From Bryoerythrophyllum caledonicum (taxonomy: Eukaryota; Streptophyta; Bryopsida; Pottiales; Pottiaceae), in the NCBI GenBank assembly GCA_963971425.1, contig OZ020524.1:15131845-15195844 (forward strand): a stretch of 64,000 nt of DNA, read 5' to 3'. How positions within the stretch are numbered: position 1 is the first letter of the stretch; every line of letters starts with the position of its first letter. The notes beneath the pieces were generated by a model. That model did no database searches. It was not told the origin of the DNA and saw only the letters and a program-made list of their open reading frames with translations. Below are positions 10,292-20,213 of the stretch, one piece after another. The position numbers and the translations under genes were made by a program.

Positions 10292-12202
10292 TCAGAGCTC
10301 GTCGTGAGTGGGAGTGGCAGCCTCATCCATCTGACAGATTTTGTACTCAGGGAAAGCTGGAGAGGCGCGACACACATTCCCGACGGGACAATGCACGTCC
10401 TCCTCGCAGTAGCACCAGTGCGCCGACGCGCACCGCGGGAAATACGACGGCCCAGCGCGATCTAGGACGTGCTTGAACAGCGGCGCCTCGAACATCTTCC
10501 CGGGGTCATGCCTCTGTTGCATCTCCAGCATTCGGGCGAAATTTTGCTCGGGGAAGTTATCCCGGACGTGACACTTGGGGTGACGAAACACGCGCTCGGA
10601 ATTCTTGCCCCAGTGCGGACGCGCGCGGTACTTGCAGATCATGAGCTGCTCGTACGTCTGGAGGAAAGGTTCTATCCGCTGGTGGTGCTCGGGGGAGGAG
10701 TTGACGGAATCTATGGAGTTCCACTGGATGTACACGACGTCTTCCTCGCCAGTGTTGGTTGCGAGGAGCGCGCTGGATTTGGTGCCGAAGCGGAGCCAGA
10801 AGTTGCCCGGCGCCATGCACGCGGTGACCTTGCCCGCGCCGTAGCGCGCATCTAGGCGCGCCTGGGTCGCGGCCATCTCACTCGCCACGAGCGCCTTCAA
10901 GTCCGCCACTAACGCGTCCAGGTGGGAGAGCTGGACCGTGAACTCCACGTCGCGGAGCCCCCCGCCCATGTGCTGCGTCTGGTACACGCACTTGGGGTCG
11001 CACTCCGCGGCCAGCATCGCGCGGTTCGTGGGCAGCGTGAGATTGGCGAGAAATTCCCCAGTGTCCTCGTCGACGAAGAACGGGACCGAGAAGAAGGTGT
11101 GGCTGACGGCGCAGATCGCCGCGTTCGTGGCGTCCGCGGTGGCGGCCGCTTCCAAGGGATCCGCCTCCCACGCCGCCAGCGTCTGGCTCACGTAGCCCGC
11201 GACGTCGTCCGCGACGGGGCCCATGTACACCGAGCGCCCGCGCGCGCGCGTCGGCGCCATCGCGGTCGCGCCTGGCACCAGCGGCTCGAAGCGCGCTGTC
11301 CGGTACGTCGCGAAGTCGGGCCGCCAGAGCAGTATCATGAACGGCGTCTCGTCCTTCAAAATCCTCCTCACGTCGCTCGCCATCTCCGCGTCGGGGATCC
11401 CGTTGCGCAGCTCCGCTATCGTCAGCCCGTCTGGCGCGTCGAGCTGGAACGTCAGCTCAGTAATCACGCCCACAATCCCGATCCCTCCGAGAATCGCTGC
11501 AATCTCGCTCGATCCAGTTTCTGTGTCCGCATCCGACACCAGAACCTCACCCCTCGCGTTCACCCACCGCACTCTCCTCACTAGCGCGCCCAGCGTGGAC
11601 TTCACATGCGCTCCCGAGCCGTGCGCACTCGTCGCGACCACGCCTCCCACTGTCAAATTCCCGTAGACTGGAATCGCACTCGACGGCACCGTCATCCTGG
11701 CGCCCTCCGCGGCGTCCACGAGCTCCTGCAGCGTCATCCCAGCCTCCACCGTGAGCTGCAGCCGCGCCGCGTCCGCGCTTACCACGCGGTTCATGGAATG
11801 GAAGAACAGGGTCACTGACTTCGCCCCATCCTCGTGGCCTTCCTCCGGCTGTGTGGTCGCGCCCGCGGCGAACTTGGTGCTAGCGCGGCGGCCCGGGCAG
11901 GCGAATCCCGCGGGGCTGTGCATGCCGTGATGAGTGACGCGCACGCGCACTGGCGGTGATAATGCCTTCAGAATGGCGCTAACTTCGTCTGTTGTGGACG
12001 GCGCGTGGACCTCGTCGGAGTTGCATCTCAGGAAGCCGTAGGCCGAGTACATAGTGGTGCCGCTGTCGGAATGCGTGTAGGCTTCACTCATCACCCGATC
12101 GATGGTGACGCTCCCGATCTGTGCTCTCACAGCAGTCACCAAAACCAGCCACGAGACCAACGTTAGCACACCGCGGATCGACATTGCAACCAGTTCGCAC
12201 AA
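10292..12202 (-). CDS. L-gulonolactone oxidase-like flavoprotein, ER-retained (HDEL)
   Basis: A single-exon 636-residue protein of the plant GulLO family: FAD-linked oxidases that turn aldono-1,4-lactones into ascorbate or related products. A signal peptide is visible (MSIRGVLTLVSWLVLVTAVRA, residues 7-27); Met7 at 12184 is an equally good start. The PCMH-type FAD domain spans about 65-258, with HGMHSPAGFACPG at 92-104 (His95 sits where the family has its flavin-proximal GHS) and GNLTVGGVVATSAHGSG at 181-197. The D-arabinono-lactone-oxidase-type C-terminal half follows, with a PHWGKN motif. A Cys-rich tail (residues 591-623, CASAHWCYC...VHCPVGNVC) is typical of plant members. The last four residues are HDEL, an ER-retention signal, so I infer an ER-lumen enzyme. 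The frame is intact and GC-rich. Substrate cannot be told from sequence. Confidence 0.93.
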   Translation of the reverse strand: MCELVAMSIRGVLTLVSWLVLVTAVRAQIGSVTIDRVMSEAYTHSDSGTTMYSAYGFLRCNSDEVHAPSTTDEVSAILKALSPPVRVRVTHHGMHSPAGFACPGRRASTKFAAGATTQPEEGHEDGAKSVTLFFHSMNRVVSADAARLQLTVEAGMTLQELVDAAEGARMTVPSSAIPVYGNLTVGGVVATSAHGSGAHVKSTLGALVRRVRWVNARGEVLVSDADTETGSSEIAAILGGIGIVGVITELTFQLDAPDGLTIAELRNGIPDAEMASDVRRILKDETPFMILLWRPDFATYRTARFEPLVPGATAMAPTRARGRSVYMGPVADDVAGYVSQTLAAWEADPLEAAATADATNAAICAVSHTFFSVPFFVDEDTGEFLANLTLPTNRAMLAAECDPKCVYQTQHMGGGLRDVEFTVQLSHLDALVADLKALVASEMAATQARLDARYGAGKVTACMAPGNFWLRFGTKSSALLATNTGEEDVVYIQWNSIDSVNSSPEHHQRIEPFLQTYEQLMICKYRARPHWGKNSERVFRHPKCHVRDNFPEQNFARMLEMQQRHDPGKMFEAPLFKHVLDRAGPSYFPRCASAHWCYCEEDVHCPVGNVCRASPAFPEYKICQMDEAATPTHDEL

Positions 12203-12359
12203 TCAGCACTCTCGTCTTCGGAATTCAGACACGGTCTTGTGTGCACAGTCGAGTAAGTCTAATGGATAATGCCAAGCATCACAGCAAAGGATGCTAACTT
12301 GAATGAGCACAAGCTCATGTGCTTGTATCCTTCAGGGCGTCCAGGGTTACATACATACA

Positions 12360-12927
12360 TACAGTGGCGACCAAAAGTCTGCGGACAGTAGGTCTCCGCA
12401 CATGATTCAGAATTTGGTACAGAATATGGTTCATCCCGAACGTACATGACGGTATGGTCAGCATGTAGGGGACGAATTTCAGGGGTCAGGTCCCTGAAAC
12501 CTCCTTTCTTGGGTGCATGTGCGGAGACCTAGTGAAGCATCCCTTCAACAGGTGTTCACTACAGCTTAGTCAGTGGGTTTGTGAGCGATTTTTTGGGCCA
12601 GCTCTAGTTAGTACACCACATGGCACCTCATTACCACTTACTCCCTCAAAATTCGCCACTTGTAACGATTCTAAAGTGGTAAGCAGGAATTGTCGTACAA
12701 GAGGAGATTTTTGGAAATCAACTACAAAATATACACAAATATAGAGCATATCAACCTCCTAATAACATTAGACTGTACACTGTACCAAATTTCTTGGATC
12801 TTCTCCCCTAAGTCAGTTTCACTAGTGGGTTTCCTCTTAGACCTTCTCAGATGACGATCTACTTCATTCCAGAGATGTTCTACTGAATTGAGTATCATAT
12901 CAACATTAGACTCATCAAAGAAAGTGC
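12360..12927 (-). mobile_element. Tc1/mariner transposon fossil (transposase C-terminus plus one end)
   Basis: A minus-strand frame ending at TAG (12722-12724) reads FDESNVDMILNSVEHLWNEV, then RHLRR, KKIQEIW-like spacing and IRRLICSI. This is the C-terminal part of a Tc1-type transposase, with the LNxxEHLW motif that carries the third catalytic acidic residue in the family. A few residues (the WPxxSPD segment) appear deleted. Beyond the stop, CAGTGGCGACCAAAAGTCTG at 12362, preceded by TA, resembles a Tc1/mariner terminal repeat. The other end and the N-terminal half are missing, so the element is dead. Confidence 0.75.
12389..12531. repeat. Perfect 16-bp inverted repeat inside the Tc1 fossil
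   Basis: TAGGTCTCCGCACATG (12389-12404) is the exact reverse complement of CATGTGCGGAGACCTA (12516-12531), with a 111-base spacer. It lies just inside the putative terminal repeat and may be an inner transposase site or the rest of a foldback element. Confidence 0.8.
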
Positions 12928-13003
12928 TTGGTAGACATCAAGAGCTCTTTAAGGCATAAAGCTTATCACTTTCTCTGATGAGTCTAATGTTGATATGATA
13001 CTT
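12893..13003. repeat. 35-bp inverted repeat (transposase fragment folded back)
   Basis: The sequence GTATCATATCAACATTAGAC and onward (12893-12927) is mirrored at 12969-13003 with one mismatch and a 41-base spacer. The left arm lies within the Tc1 transposase frame, so the right arm is an inverted copy of coding sequence. This is a rearrangement rather than a designed hairpin. Confidence 0.8.
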
Positions 13004-13790
13004 GTGGTTGTATTTTTGCTATTTGATGAGAGTTTGTGTAGATTTAGTAGCTGATTTTCTAAAAAAGCTCCTCTTGTACAACTATTTCTGGTTGCCACTG
13101 CATGTTCTGCACGAGATCAAGACTAGAGGTGTGGACATGGAAACTAGAGGTGTGGACATGGAATATGCTGAGTGGAGCCAACTTAGCCATCCTTTTAGAA
13201 AATCTGGTACACCAACATCTTGTTCAAGATTGGGTTCTTCAGTCAACTATTGCGTGTGCAATTTCCGTGACCGGATCAAAAGCGATGGACACTGTAGGGA
13301 ATGGGAGCTACGAATGCTACGAATATAGTGTTGCAGCTTGATCAGATCGGAGCTTGGCTACGCATGACTGCGTCACACGTCTGTCGGTTTCGTGGACATA
13401 TCGAACGAGCATCCTGAGGTCAGTTGAATGAAGGTGCTTCGACATCCGTCCGTTCAGAAACGTTGTTCCAAATTGCCAATCAACTTAGAGCCTGGATTAC
13501 CGATTGTCGGTAATTCTGCCAGGTTGTGCAAGCAGGGCACTTGTCTCATCTACGTCACGTTTCCGGCGAAAAGTGTTCAGAGCATATGTGCATTCATCAT
13601 AGCCAGGAGAAGACTCGGTTGTGCCGGCGTTCATTTCCTCTCTTTAGGAAACAGACGTTTAGTCTGAATCTAGTGACGATGAAAAAGGCGGATGATCGAA
13701 AGCGTCAGCAGTAATCGGATCACATATATCCCTTGCTCTCAAATCAGGTAGCACTGCTAGACTAGAATTTAATTGAAATTTTTTAAAACA
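13004..13790. other. Intergenic DNA downstream of PMT
   Basis: The interval contains a short tandem duplication (GACTAGAGGTGTGGACATGG and AACTAGAGGTGTGGACATGG, 13121-13160). It should include the PMT 3' untranslated region near 13600-13794. The overlapping short frames have no recognised domain. Confidence 0.4.
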
Positions 13791-13794
13791 ATGC

Positions 13795-16700
13795 TTATTT
13801 GGCGGGGGCCTCTCCAGTGGGTCGCCAGAAGCGCTTCTGGGCAACAAGAAGCTCCTCCCCGTCCTGTGTGTTGGCAAGGACGACGTCCCAGTGCAACGAC
13901 TTCACTATGCCTTCTAAGTCTCGAAGCACTTCCAATTTGTCTCGGAAGATGGCCCATCCATCCGGCCGCAAAATGCGATCCATCTCCATCACCACGTTCT
14001 CAATACTGCACCTGCCAGGGTAATATACCACTTGTAAGGATGATTTTCTTAGAACAGAAATATCCACAATCCTTGTAGAATCCTCTCCTCCACTCGTACA
14101 GACATCTACTTGGATGAGGTGACCCATTCCCAGAGAATCCATTCCTTAACATAAGATGCAGAGACTCTATGTTAATGTGAGTTTCGAAGTGTTGCTTACT
14201 TATTTGTGAGTGTGCTCATCAGACGGTCAGCGTGCATGAGATCGTAGGAGCGAGGATACGTGCTGTGCGGCTCACACCAATTGTGGTACATTCCAATCAG
14301 CCCCCGCTCGTAGATGATCGGCAAAGTGTCTGGCTCCGTCACAGGGACGATGTTCATCACCCACACGGGCTGTGCCACGAGAGCAGCTGCAAATCTGCGC
14401 ACAACCACAATCACCAAAAGACACATGATTTCTCATCTCACCTGCTAAATTCACCCACTGCGGCATCGTCCAATGGTATATTACACGCCTTCTAATCCCT
14501 AAAAGCACTGTTGCAGCATGTGAAAGAAAAAGTCTGTAGTCAAGTAGGGGCTGCATTTCAGGGTTGTTCTCCAATGAAGACCTTGTAGTGACGGAGTTGA
14601 TCCTTACCCTCCATAGCCAGCCTTCATGTCCATGACGTTGCGGATGGAGTCCCACTGAATGCCCAGTCCGTGCAAGTACGACTTCTCAGTGACCCGCATC
14701 CAGTGATCAGAGTCAGAGCGGAAATCCTCCGTGACAGGCTTCCCATAGATTCCCTTCTCCGCAGCGCTCAACCAGGGAGGCATTGCCTGGGCTCTGAGGG
14801 GCCAATCTGCTGGCCAGCTCGTTGCCCTTGTGGTTGGCAGCTTGTGGATGCACGAGTTCATGGGAACATACCTACAAAAAACAAATCCGGGATTTAATTT
14901 TCACTTAACAAGATTAAAACCTTACAGATGTATCTTTACGCACCATGCGGCGTCTGGGATGTCATGAGGGTCACAGAATGGTGGCGTGGCTCCGGGCTCT
15001 CGAAGGTTGTACAAGTCGTTGTCTTCTGGTTTCTGGAACACTGCAACGCCCACCTTCGTGACTGGGTCGTTCTTCTTGGCGACCAACTTCCATGACATCT
15101 TTTCCACCATTGCTTTTGTATCTGCAAAACAGGGAGAGCAACCAACCACGGATGATGCTTAGTTCGAGTCTACTTCATCAGCAATGTATGTCAACGTTCA
15201 AGGCGTGTACCTCTCCAAATTTGTATGCTCTCCTCATCCTTCCAATACACGGGAGTTGCAGACCACAAAAAGAAGCCTCCTGGTCTTAGAACCCGGTTCA
15301 GCTCAAGCAGAAGCTTCCCACCTGGACCCACGAAATGGAGCTGAAGTCAGACCATGCAAAAACTGTTTTGCAAAGTCACCCAGAGTTTCAATAAGGTACC
15401 TCCTCTTTCTTAGTTGTGAATAATTCCAGCCAGCTCCAAATAATTACTCCTAATCAATCCAAAATAAGCTCAAAGAAGAGAAAGGCAGCTGATTTTTCTC
15501 AAGTGAGAAAACTGATTTTCTCAAGAGAAAGGCAGCTGAAACTTGGACAAGTGAGAAAACCACGACTCACCATCCAAATGCCACGGAACGCGGCACCGAG
15601 CGCAGTGCACAGCGTCAAACACGTTGCTCGGGAACACGAGTCGCTGCGTGCCCATGACAGCCGACACAGCAGGGATGCCACGCTCCAGCGCCATCTGCAC
15701 CTGCGCTTCGTGCTCGTCCTTGGGCGCGATCGACATCGCAAGCACATCCTTATCGAACAGGTACCCTCCGAAGCTGGCCACCCCGCAGCCCACATCGAGC
15801 AGGACGCGCGTGTGCCGCCCCCACGCGATGTCGGGGACGGCCTGCTCCAGGAAGTCGATGTAGTGGGGCGCCCCCTGCTTGAATTGCGTGCCGCCCCCCG
15901 GGAAGAGGAGCTTCTGCTGATTTTCGGAGACTTTCACCCAGTTCTGATCCGCTTTGTAGGATACCAGCTGCGTGTGGGGGACGTTGCTGAACCAGATCTG
16001 CAATCAAATGGTGATCTCGGGAAAATGAGTGAGGCGAGCACATAACCTAAGCCCCATCAACCTGCAACTGTTTTGATACTCAGAACTATTTAGTCACCTG
16101 GAGCTTTGATAAGATACTTCCCTCTTTCTGAGTTGTTATACTACTGTTTGTTCACACTGAATTGTTATTAGATCAGTAGAAGAGCTTGCTGGCCTCTAAG
16201 CGCAATTCGAAGTAGTTTTGATTGTCTGTAAGAGCGAAGAGAGAGTTTGGATGAGATCAACCCTGATGAACATCAACCGTCTTTCTCTCTCTCCTTTGAA
16301 CTGATTTCAGATTCATTGAGAATTATTTAGAGGCGATTTTGATTCAAAGCAAGCAATAGAAAAAGAGGGGGTATCTTATTCAAGCTTTGGGTGCCTTAAC
16401 AAATAACTCTGATAGAGTTATTTGTGAAGCCACCCAAACTTTGAATAACATGCAATTTCTTCTTACATTGCTTTGAACTTAATCAAATTAACCCCTAAAT
16501 AATTCTCAACGAATCTGAAATCAGTTCAAAGGAGAGAGAGAAAGACGGTTGATGTTCATCAGGGTTGATCTCATTCAAAATCTCTCTTCGCTCTCACAGA
16601 CAACCAAAACTACTTCGAGACCACCAGACTCTTCTACTGATGTAACAACTCTCTAGAGCAAGGAAAGAGTGATTAAAAAAAGAGGGGGTAGCGCAGCGAA

Positions 16701-17283
16701 GATGATGATTTACCTGGTCTCGGCTCATGGGCCACTTGATAGGTACCTTGTACTCCGCAGGCAACGGCAACAAACACTTGGGCAGCTCCTCCTCCGAGAA
16801 GCAGTGCCGCTCCCGATGCTCAAAATGCTTCCGCGACTTGAGCTTCTTGATCGCCGCTTCGTTATCCAGACACGGAATGAAATCCTGCGCGCCCACAAAT
16901 GTGCACACCTTCCACACCCTCGTAGAATTCCCCTCACCCTTTTCCTTCTTCGACTCCACAACCTGCGTCGTAAAATCAGTCGTGTTCGACTCCCGATTCT
17001 CCGTCGTCAACTCCGCCTGTGTGGAAATGTCGTCAGGAAGTCCGCCATCCGCGGGTGGCGTCTTCGCAACTGCAGCTGGCTCTTCCGTCGGATTGGTGAT
17101 GGAGACTGGAGGATCGTTCGTGGTCACGGCGCCGCCCTCGCCGATTTGCTGCTCTGGGATCGCAGCAGGAGCTGTGAAGACCCACACTGCGATCAAGAAA
17201 AAACCCACCAACACTGACCCTGCGATGATCAGCGTCGGCGCGCCCGCCTTCTCCCCTACCCTCAAATTCTTCGCCATAGCCAT
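13795..17283 (-). CDS. PMT-type putative methyltransferase (QUA2/PMT24-27-like), 7 exons
   Basis: A plant-specific Golgi type II membrane protein of the DUF248 family, thought to methylate cell-wall polysaccharide. Coding exons in transcription order: 17283-16714, 15997-15571, 15321-15211, 15121-14944, 14871-14608, 14394-14200, 14011-13795. All junctions keep frame with GT/AG borders and give 653 residues. A short cytosolic tail is followed by a membrane anchor ([20 protein letters not shown], about 17-36) and a Pro/Thr-rich stem. Then come [22 protein letters not shown] and the AdoMet motif [15 protein letters not shown]. Next are [28 protein letters not shown] and, in the C-terminal half, [36 protein letters not shown] and [10 protein letters not shown], ending [10 protein letters not shown]. 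The family landmarks are intact in order. Intron 1 (716 bp) carries a large foldback repeat. The nearest named relatives are PMT24-27, judged by the DFIPCLDN and HRERHC signature. Confidence 0.93.
15385..15560. repeat. Repeats in PMT intron 2 shared with intron 1
   Basis: AGAGAAAGGCAGCTGA occurs twice (about 15477-15492 and 15524-15539) around an inverted TCTCAAG..CTTGAGA-type core. The stretch AATAAGGTACCTCCTCTTTC..AGTTGTGA near 15390-15418 resembles GATAAGATACTTCCCTCTTT..GAGTTGT near 16107-16135 in intron 1. The two introns therefore share a decayed repeat. Confidence 0.55.
16163..16662. repeat. ~500-bp foldback (long inverted repeat) in PMT intron 1
   Basis: The arms are roughly 16163-16410 and 16414-16662, meeting at AACTCT-GAT-AGAGTT. 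They match for about 250 bp, best in the outer 120-150 bp (for example AGATCAACCCTGATGAACAT against ATGTTCATCAGGGTTGATCT). The centre includes ACAAATAACTCT/AGAGTTATTTGT and diverged stretches on either side. The whole lies inside the first intron of the PMT pre-mRNA, so transcription would make a long RNA hairpin. It may be a foldback transposon or an inverted duplication of the kind that seeds small-RNA loci. Confidence 0.88.
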
Positions 17284-18617
17284 AACTTCAACACTTACAA
17301 AATCTCCTTCACATGTTCACACCAAGCTTCACCTCTGCCGGTTCAGCTTCGCCATAGCCCCAAACTTCCTGCATTCATCGGTTGAGGTTGCACACCATAA
17401 GTCCAAGACCTCGTCTGTAAAGAAATGATTCTTTCCTACGAAACGGACGACCACAACCAAACTTCTCGTTTCCTCAACTGCTGACTAACTCATCTCTCGT
17501 CTAAACAGCAGTGAAGCCAAGGTTATCGTCCTGTAATTAGGTCATCACATGCACTCCGAACAAGGTTTAGCAACTTCTCTATCTATCTACACACCCCACC
17601 AGTTTGATCTACCAGCACACGCCATCAATGAAGAGCACTTGAGTCTGTCCGCCTCCTGTGCACCTCTTCAACTGACAGCACTAAATACTCATGTTTGCAA
17701 AAGAAACCTCCAAAACTTGGAAAGGACAAAACTGGAGCTACCTACATACCAGTTAAGCCCTTGCAGCTCAGACACGGAACCCTCCGGAGTGAAAAATCAA
17801 TAATAAAATGTACCTGAAACTGCGGCAAATGAGGATCGGAGGATTATATACGCAACCCCGCACTAATTCTTCAGGCTGATTGTCCTGAGATTCGTGCAAG
17901 AATTAATACGGGCCAGATCACTATTGAATCAGTCAAGAACAGTATGCATCCCAGAGGCTAGCAAGAACATGTTAGAGATGATGGTAATTACCTGAGTTTG
18001 AATGTGAGGCGAGATTTGATGGCGAGTTTGTTGATGGGAGAGATGCATTGAAGTGAAGGTGCAGTCTGACATGATAATTGTGCCTGTAGCTGCTTCTAAG
18101 GGAGTTGATTGCAGCATTATTGACCCTCTGCACACTCCCCCAGGACTTGGTCTCCGGCTTCATCAGGGTTCAGGTGGGGCCATTTTCCCATGAGATTTTC
18201 CTTGAGAATATACTTGTAACTTTGTTAGGTCCGTTGCTATTCCTTTGAAAGTTACCTTGAGTGCTCACTTATAACTTGTGAGTTCCATGAAAATTCATAT
18301 CGAAGTTCATTTAACAGATTTTTGTTTAGTTCATTAATTTCAAAGTGTCCAAGATGGAATAGAAATGGAACCTTGAACTATTATAAAAGACAAGGGCCTT
18401 ACCACACAAAAAAGAGGAATTCACCAAATCAACCCTACAACTTCCATTCACCTGAATCAGCTAAAGATGACTTCCAACAGAAAGGGAATCTAACGGTCAA
18501 ATCAATTATGCCACCATCGTGAAGGTGAAGGATTCTGCAGCTAACTTAATGAATGTTGTGATGGCAACACACGTTACTGTCGTGGTACACTATCACCGTG
18601 GTACAGTACGTGAGGGC
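17284..18617. other. PMT upstream region, untranslated leader and P450 3' flank
   Basis: No coding exon is supported. On the minus strand a TATA-like GCGTATATAAT lies at about 17843-17853. Two good 5' splice-site matches, CAG/GTACAT near 17814 and CAG/GTAATT near 17997, raise the possibility of a spliced PMT leader. The minus frame starting at 18135 ends at such a donor and has no known domain. The right part (about 18400-18617) must hold the P450 3' untranslated region. Confidence 0.35.
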
Positions 18618-20213
18618 TCAAGCATGAGAGTGAAGGCGGAGCGAGTCTCTCCTTCGCACATGCACAGGCAAGCCCCCGACAATCTTCATCGTCAAAGACC
18701 AGCCATAGCGCGGACAAAACCCCTCCCGAACTCTCACCTCAAAGCGTCTCAACAAACACGCCACAGCCAGCTTCATCTGCACCATGGCCATGTCCATCCC
18801 CAGGCAGATCCTGGGCCCCGCCTGAAACACGGGAAAGCGAAACAAACTGGGCCAGAGAAACACCCCATCCGCCCCCAGAAACCTCTCCGGCCGAAACTCC
18901 TGGAAATCGCGCCCCCATATGCTCTCATTCCGCCCCATGGAATAGATGCTGAACACCACCAGCTGCCCCCCCGCCACGATCGTCCCGTCCGGGAACACAT
19001 CGTCCTCCACCGCCTGCTTCGCGTCGATCGGAACGGGCGGGTACAGGCGCATAGACTCCGCTAACGCGGCGTGCAGATAGTTCATATGTTGCACGTCGTC
19101 GTACGTCGGGTCTTCGTCGCCGATCTCTGTCAAGATCCGGGCTTCGACGTCGGGGTTCCGGGAGAGGATCCAGAAGAACCACGAGAGCGCGCACGCGGAG
19201 GTGTCGCGTCCCGCCAGGATGAAGCTGATGATGATGTCGCGCAGGAAGAGGTCGGATGGCGGGACGTCCTGCGAGCGTGGATCTGCGGAGATTTGCTGCT
19301 GTAGCTCTGGGATGGCGACGAGGTTGTCTGCTAGCTGCATGAAGCGTGAGAGGAGGTCGTGGTGGTGACTGGGGAGATTGTCCGTGCGACGGGATTGGAT
19401 TATGGCGTATGCGAAAGAGTCGATGATGGAGAGCGAGTGGCGGAGCTTGCGTTCTGAGCCGAGGTTGAGGCGCTTGAGGAGAGGCCAGTGGAGGGTGGTG
19501 CCCATGCCGCGTTGCGTGATGAGGTTGACGGCGTCGTCGAAGGCTTGTTGGAAGGGGAGGGACGGGAAGCAGCGGGAGTCTGCGCCGAAGGCGAGGTGGC
19601 AGATGGAGTCGAACGTGAAGTCGAGGAGGAGTTTTTGCAGGTCGATTTCTGACGAGGTTGGGGAGGAGTCGAGGATCGGGATGAGGCGCTCGGTGAGGTT
19701 CTTGTGCGCCGAGGTGAAAGCCAGGTCGCGGATTGCGCGCGTGGCGAACTCGGGGCCGGCCGCGCGGCGCTGCAGCTTCCAGAGCTCCCCGTCCGCGGTG
19801 AAGATTCCGAACCCTAGGAGGTCGAAGAAGATGCCCTGGAGAAACGCGCCCTTGGGGTAATTGTTGAAGTTCGTCTTCAGGATGTGCTCCACGTTCGCGG
19901 CGTTGGCGGTTTCGACCCAGTGGATGTTGCCGGGGAGCGTCCCGCGCCAGGTTTGCGTTGGCGTGTTCTGCATCTGCTCCGTGGCCCAGTCGTACAGCCG
20001 GTTTGCGTTCATGGCTATCTGAGGGAGGCAGCCGAGGAGCGGCAGCAGCGCCGGTCCGGTGTTGCGCCCGTAGCGCGGGTGCTGCCACCATGTATACACC
20101 AGCACGAGCGCGCACGCAAGTGCAGATGTCGCAACGAGCCATGGCCATGCCCTCACTTCTACAAAATCACCTGCGATATGGACGGTAGTCGTCTTCATGA
20201 TTTGCACGAACAA
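18618..20213 (-). CDS. Cytochrome P450, clan 86, CYP94-like
   Basis: An intronless 531-residue P450. CYP94 enzymes hydroxylate the omega end of fatty acids or of jasmonoyl-isoleucine at the ER membrane; the substrate here is unknown. A membrane anchor (WPWLVATSALACALVLVYTWW, about 23-43) precedes the clan-86 N-terminal signature NFNNYPKG and LLGFGIFTADGELWKLQRR. The oxygen-binding I-helix is AGRDTSACALSW (334-345), the ExxR motif ESMR is at 386-389, PERF at 442-445, and the haem loop is FQAGPRICLG (463-472) with Cys470. Length and landmarks are normal and the frame is intact. Met6 (MKTTTVHIAG) is an alternative start. It lies 1.3 kb upstream of PMT in the same orientation but is a separate unit. 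Confidence 0.95.
   Translation of the reverse strand: MFVQIMKTTTVHIAGDFVEVRAWPWLVATSALACALVLVYTWWQHPRYGRNTGPALLPLLGCLPQIAMNANRLYDWATEQMQNTPTQTWRGTLPGNIHWVETANAANVEHILKTNFNNYPKGAFLQGIFFDLLGFGIFTADGELWKLQRRAAGPEFATRAIRDLAFTSAHKNLTERLIPILDSSPTSSEIDLQKLLLDFTFDSICHLAFGADSRCFPSLPFQQAFDDAVNLITQRGMGTTLHWPLLKRLNLGSERKLRHSLSIIDSFAYAIIQSRRTDNLPSHHHDLLSRFMQLADNLVAIPELQQQISADPRSQDVPPSDLFLRDIIISFILAGRDTSACALSWFFWILSRNPDVEARILTEIGDEDPTYDDVQHMNYLHAALAESMRLYPPVPIDAKQAVEDDVFPDGTIVAGGQLVVFSIYSMGRNESIWGRDFQEFRPERFLGADGVFLWPSLFRFPVFQAGPRICLGMDMAMVQMKLAVACLLRRFEVRVREGFCPRYGWSLTMKIVGGLPVHVRRRDSLRLHSHA

Noticed and set aside
10922-11584. 220-codon plus-strand frame opposite the gulonolactone oxidase-like gene
   Set aside because: Antisense shadow in GC-rich coding DNA; low-complexity Arg/His/Ala composition.
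15416-16045. 209-codon plus-strand frame across PMT exon 2
   Set aside because: Crosses known PMT exon and intron sequence in antisense; no recognisable domain.
18925-20148. 407-codon minus-strand open frame rich in Arg, Pro and His
   Set aside because: It is the out-of-frame shadow of the GC-rich P450 gene; it has no domain, and the P450 frame has all family motifs.
10292-20213. Biosynthetic gene cluster of flavoprotein, PMT and P450
   Set aside because: The three families act in different pathways and compartments, spacing is ordinary, and nothing shows co-regulation.
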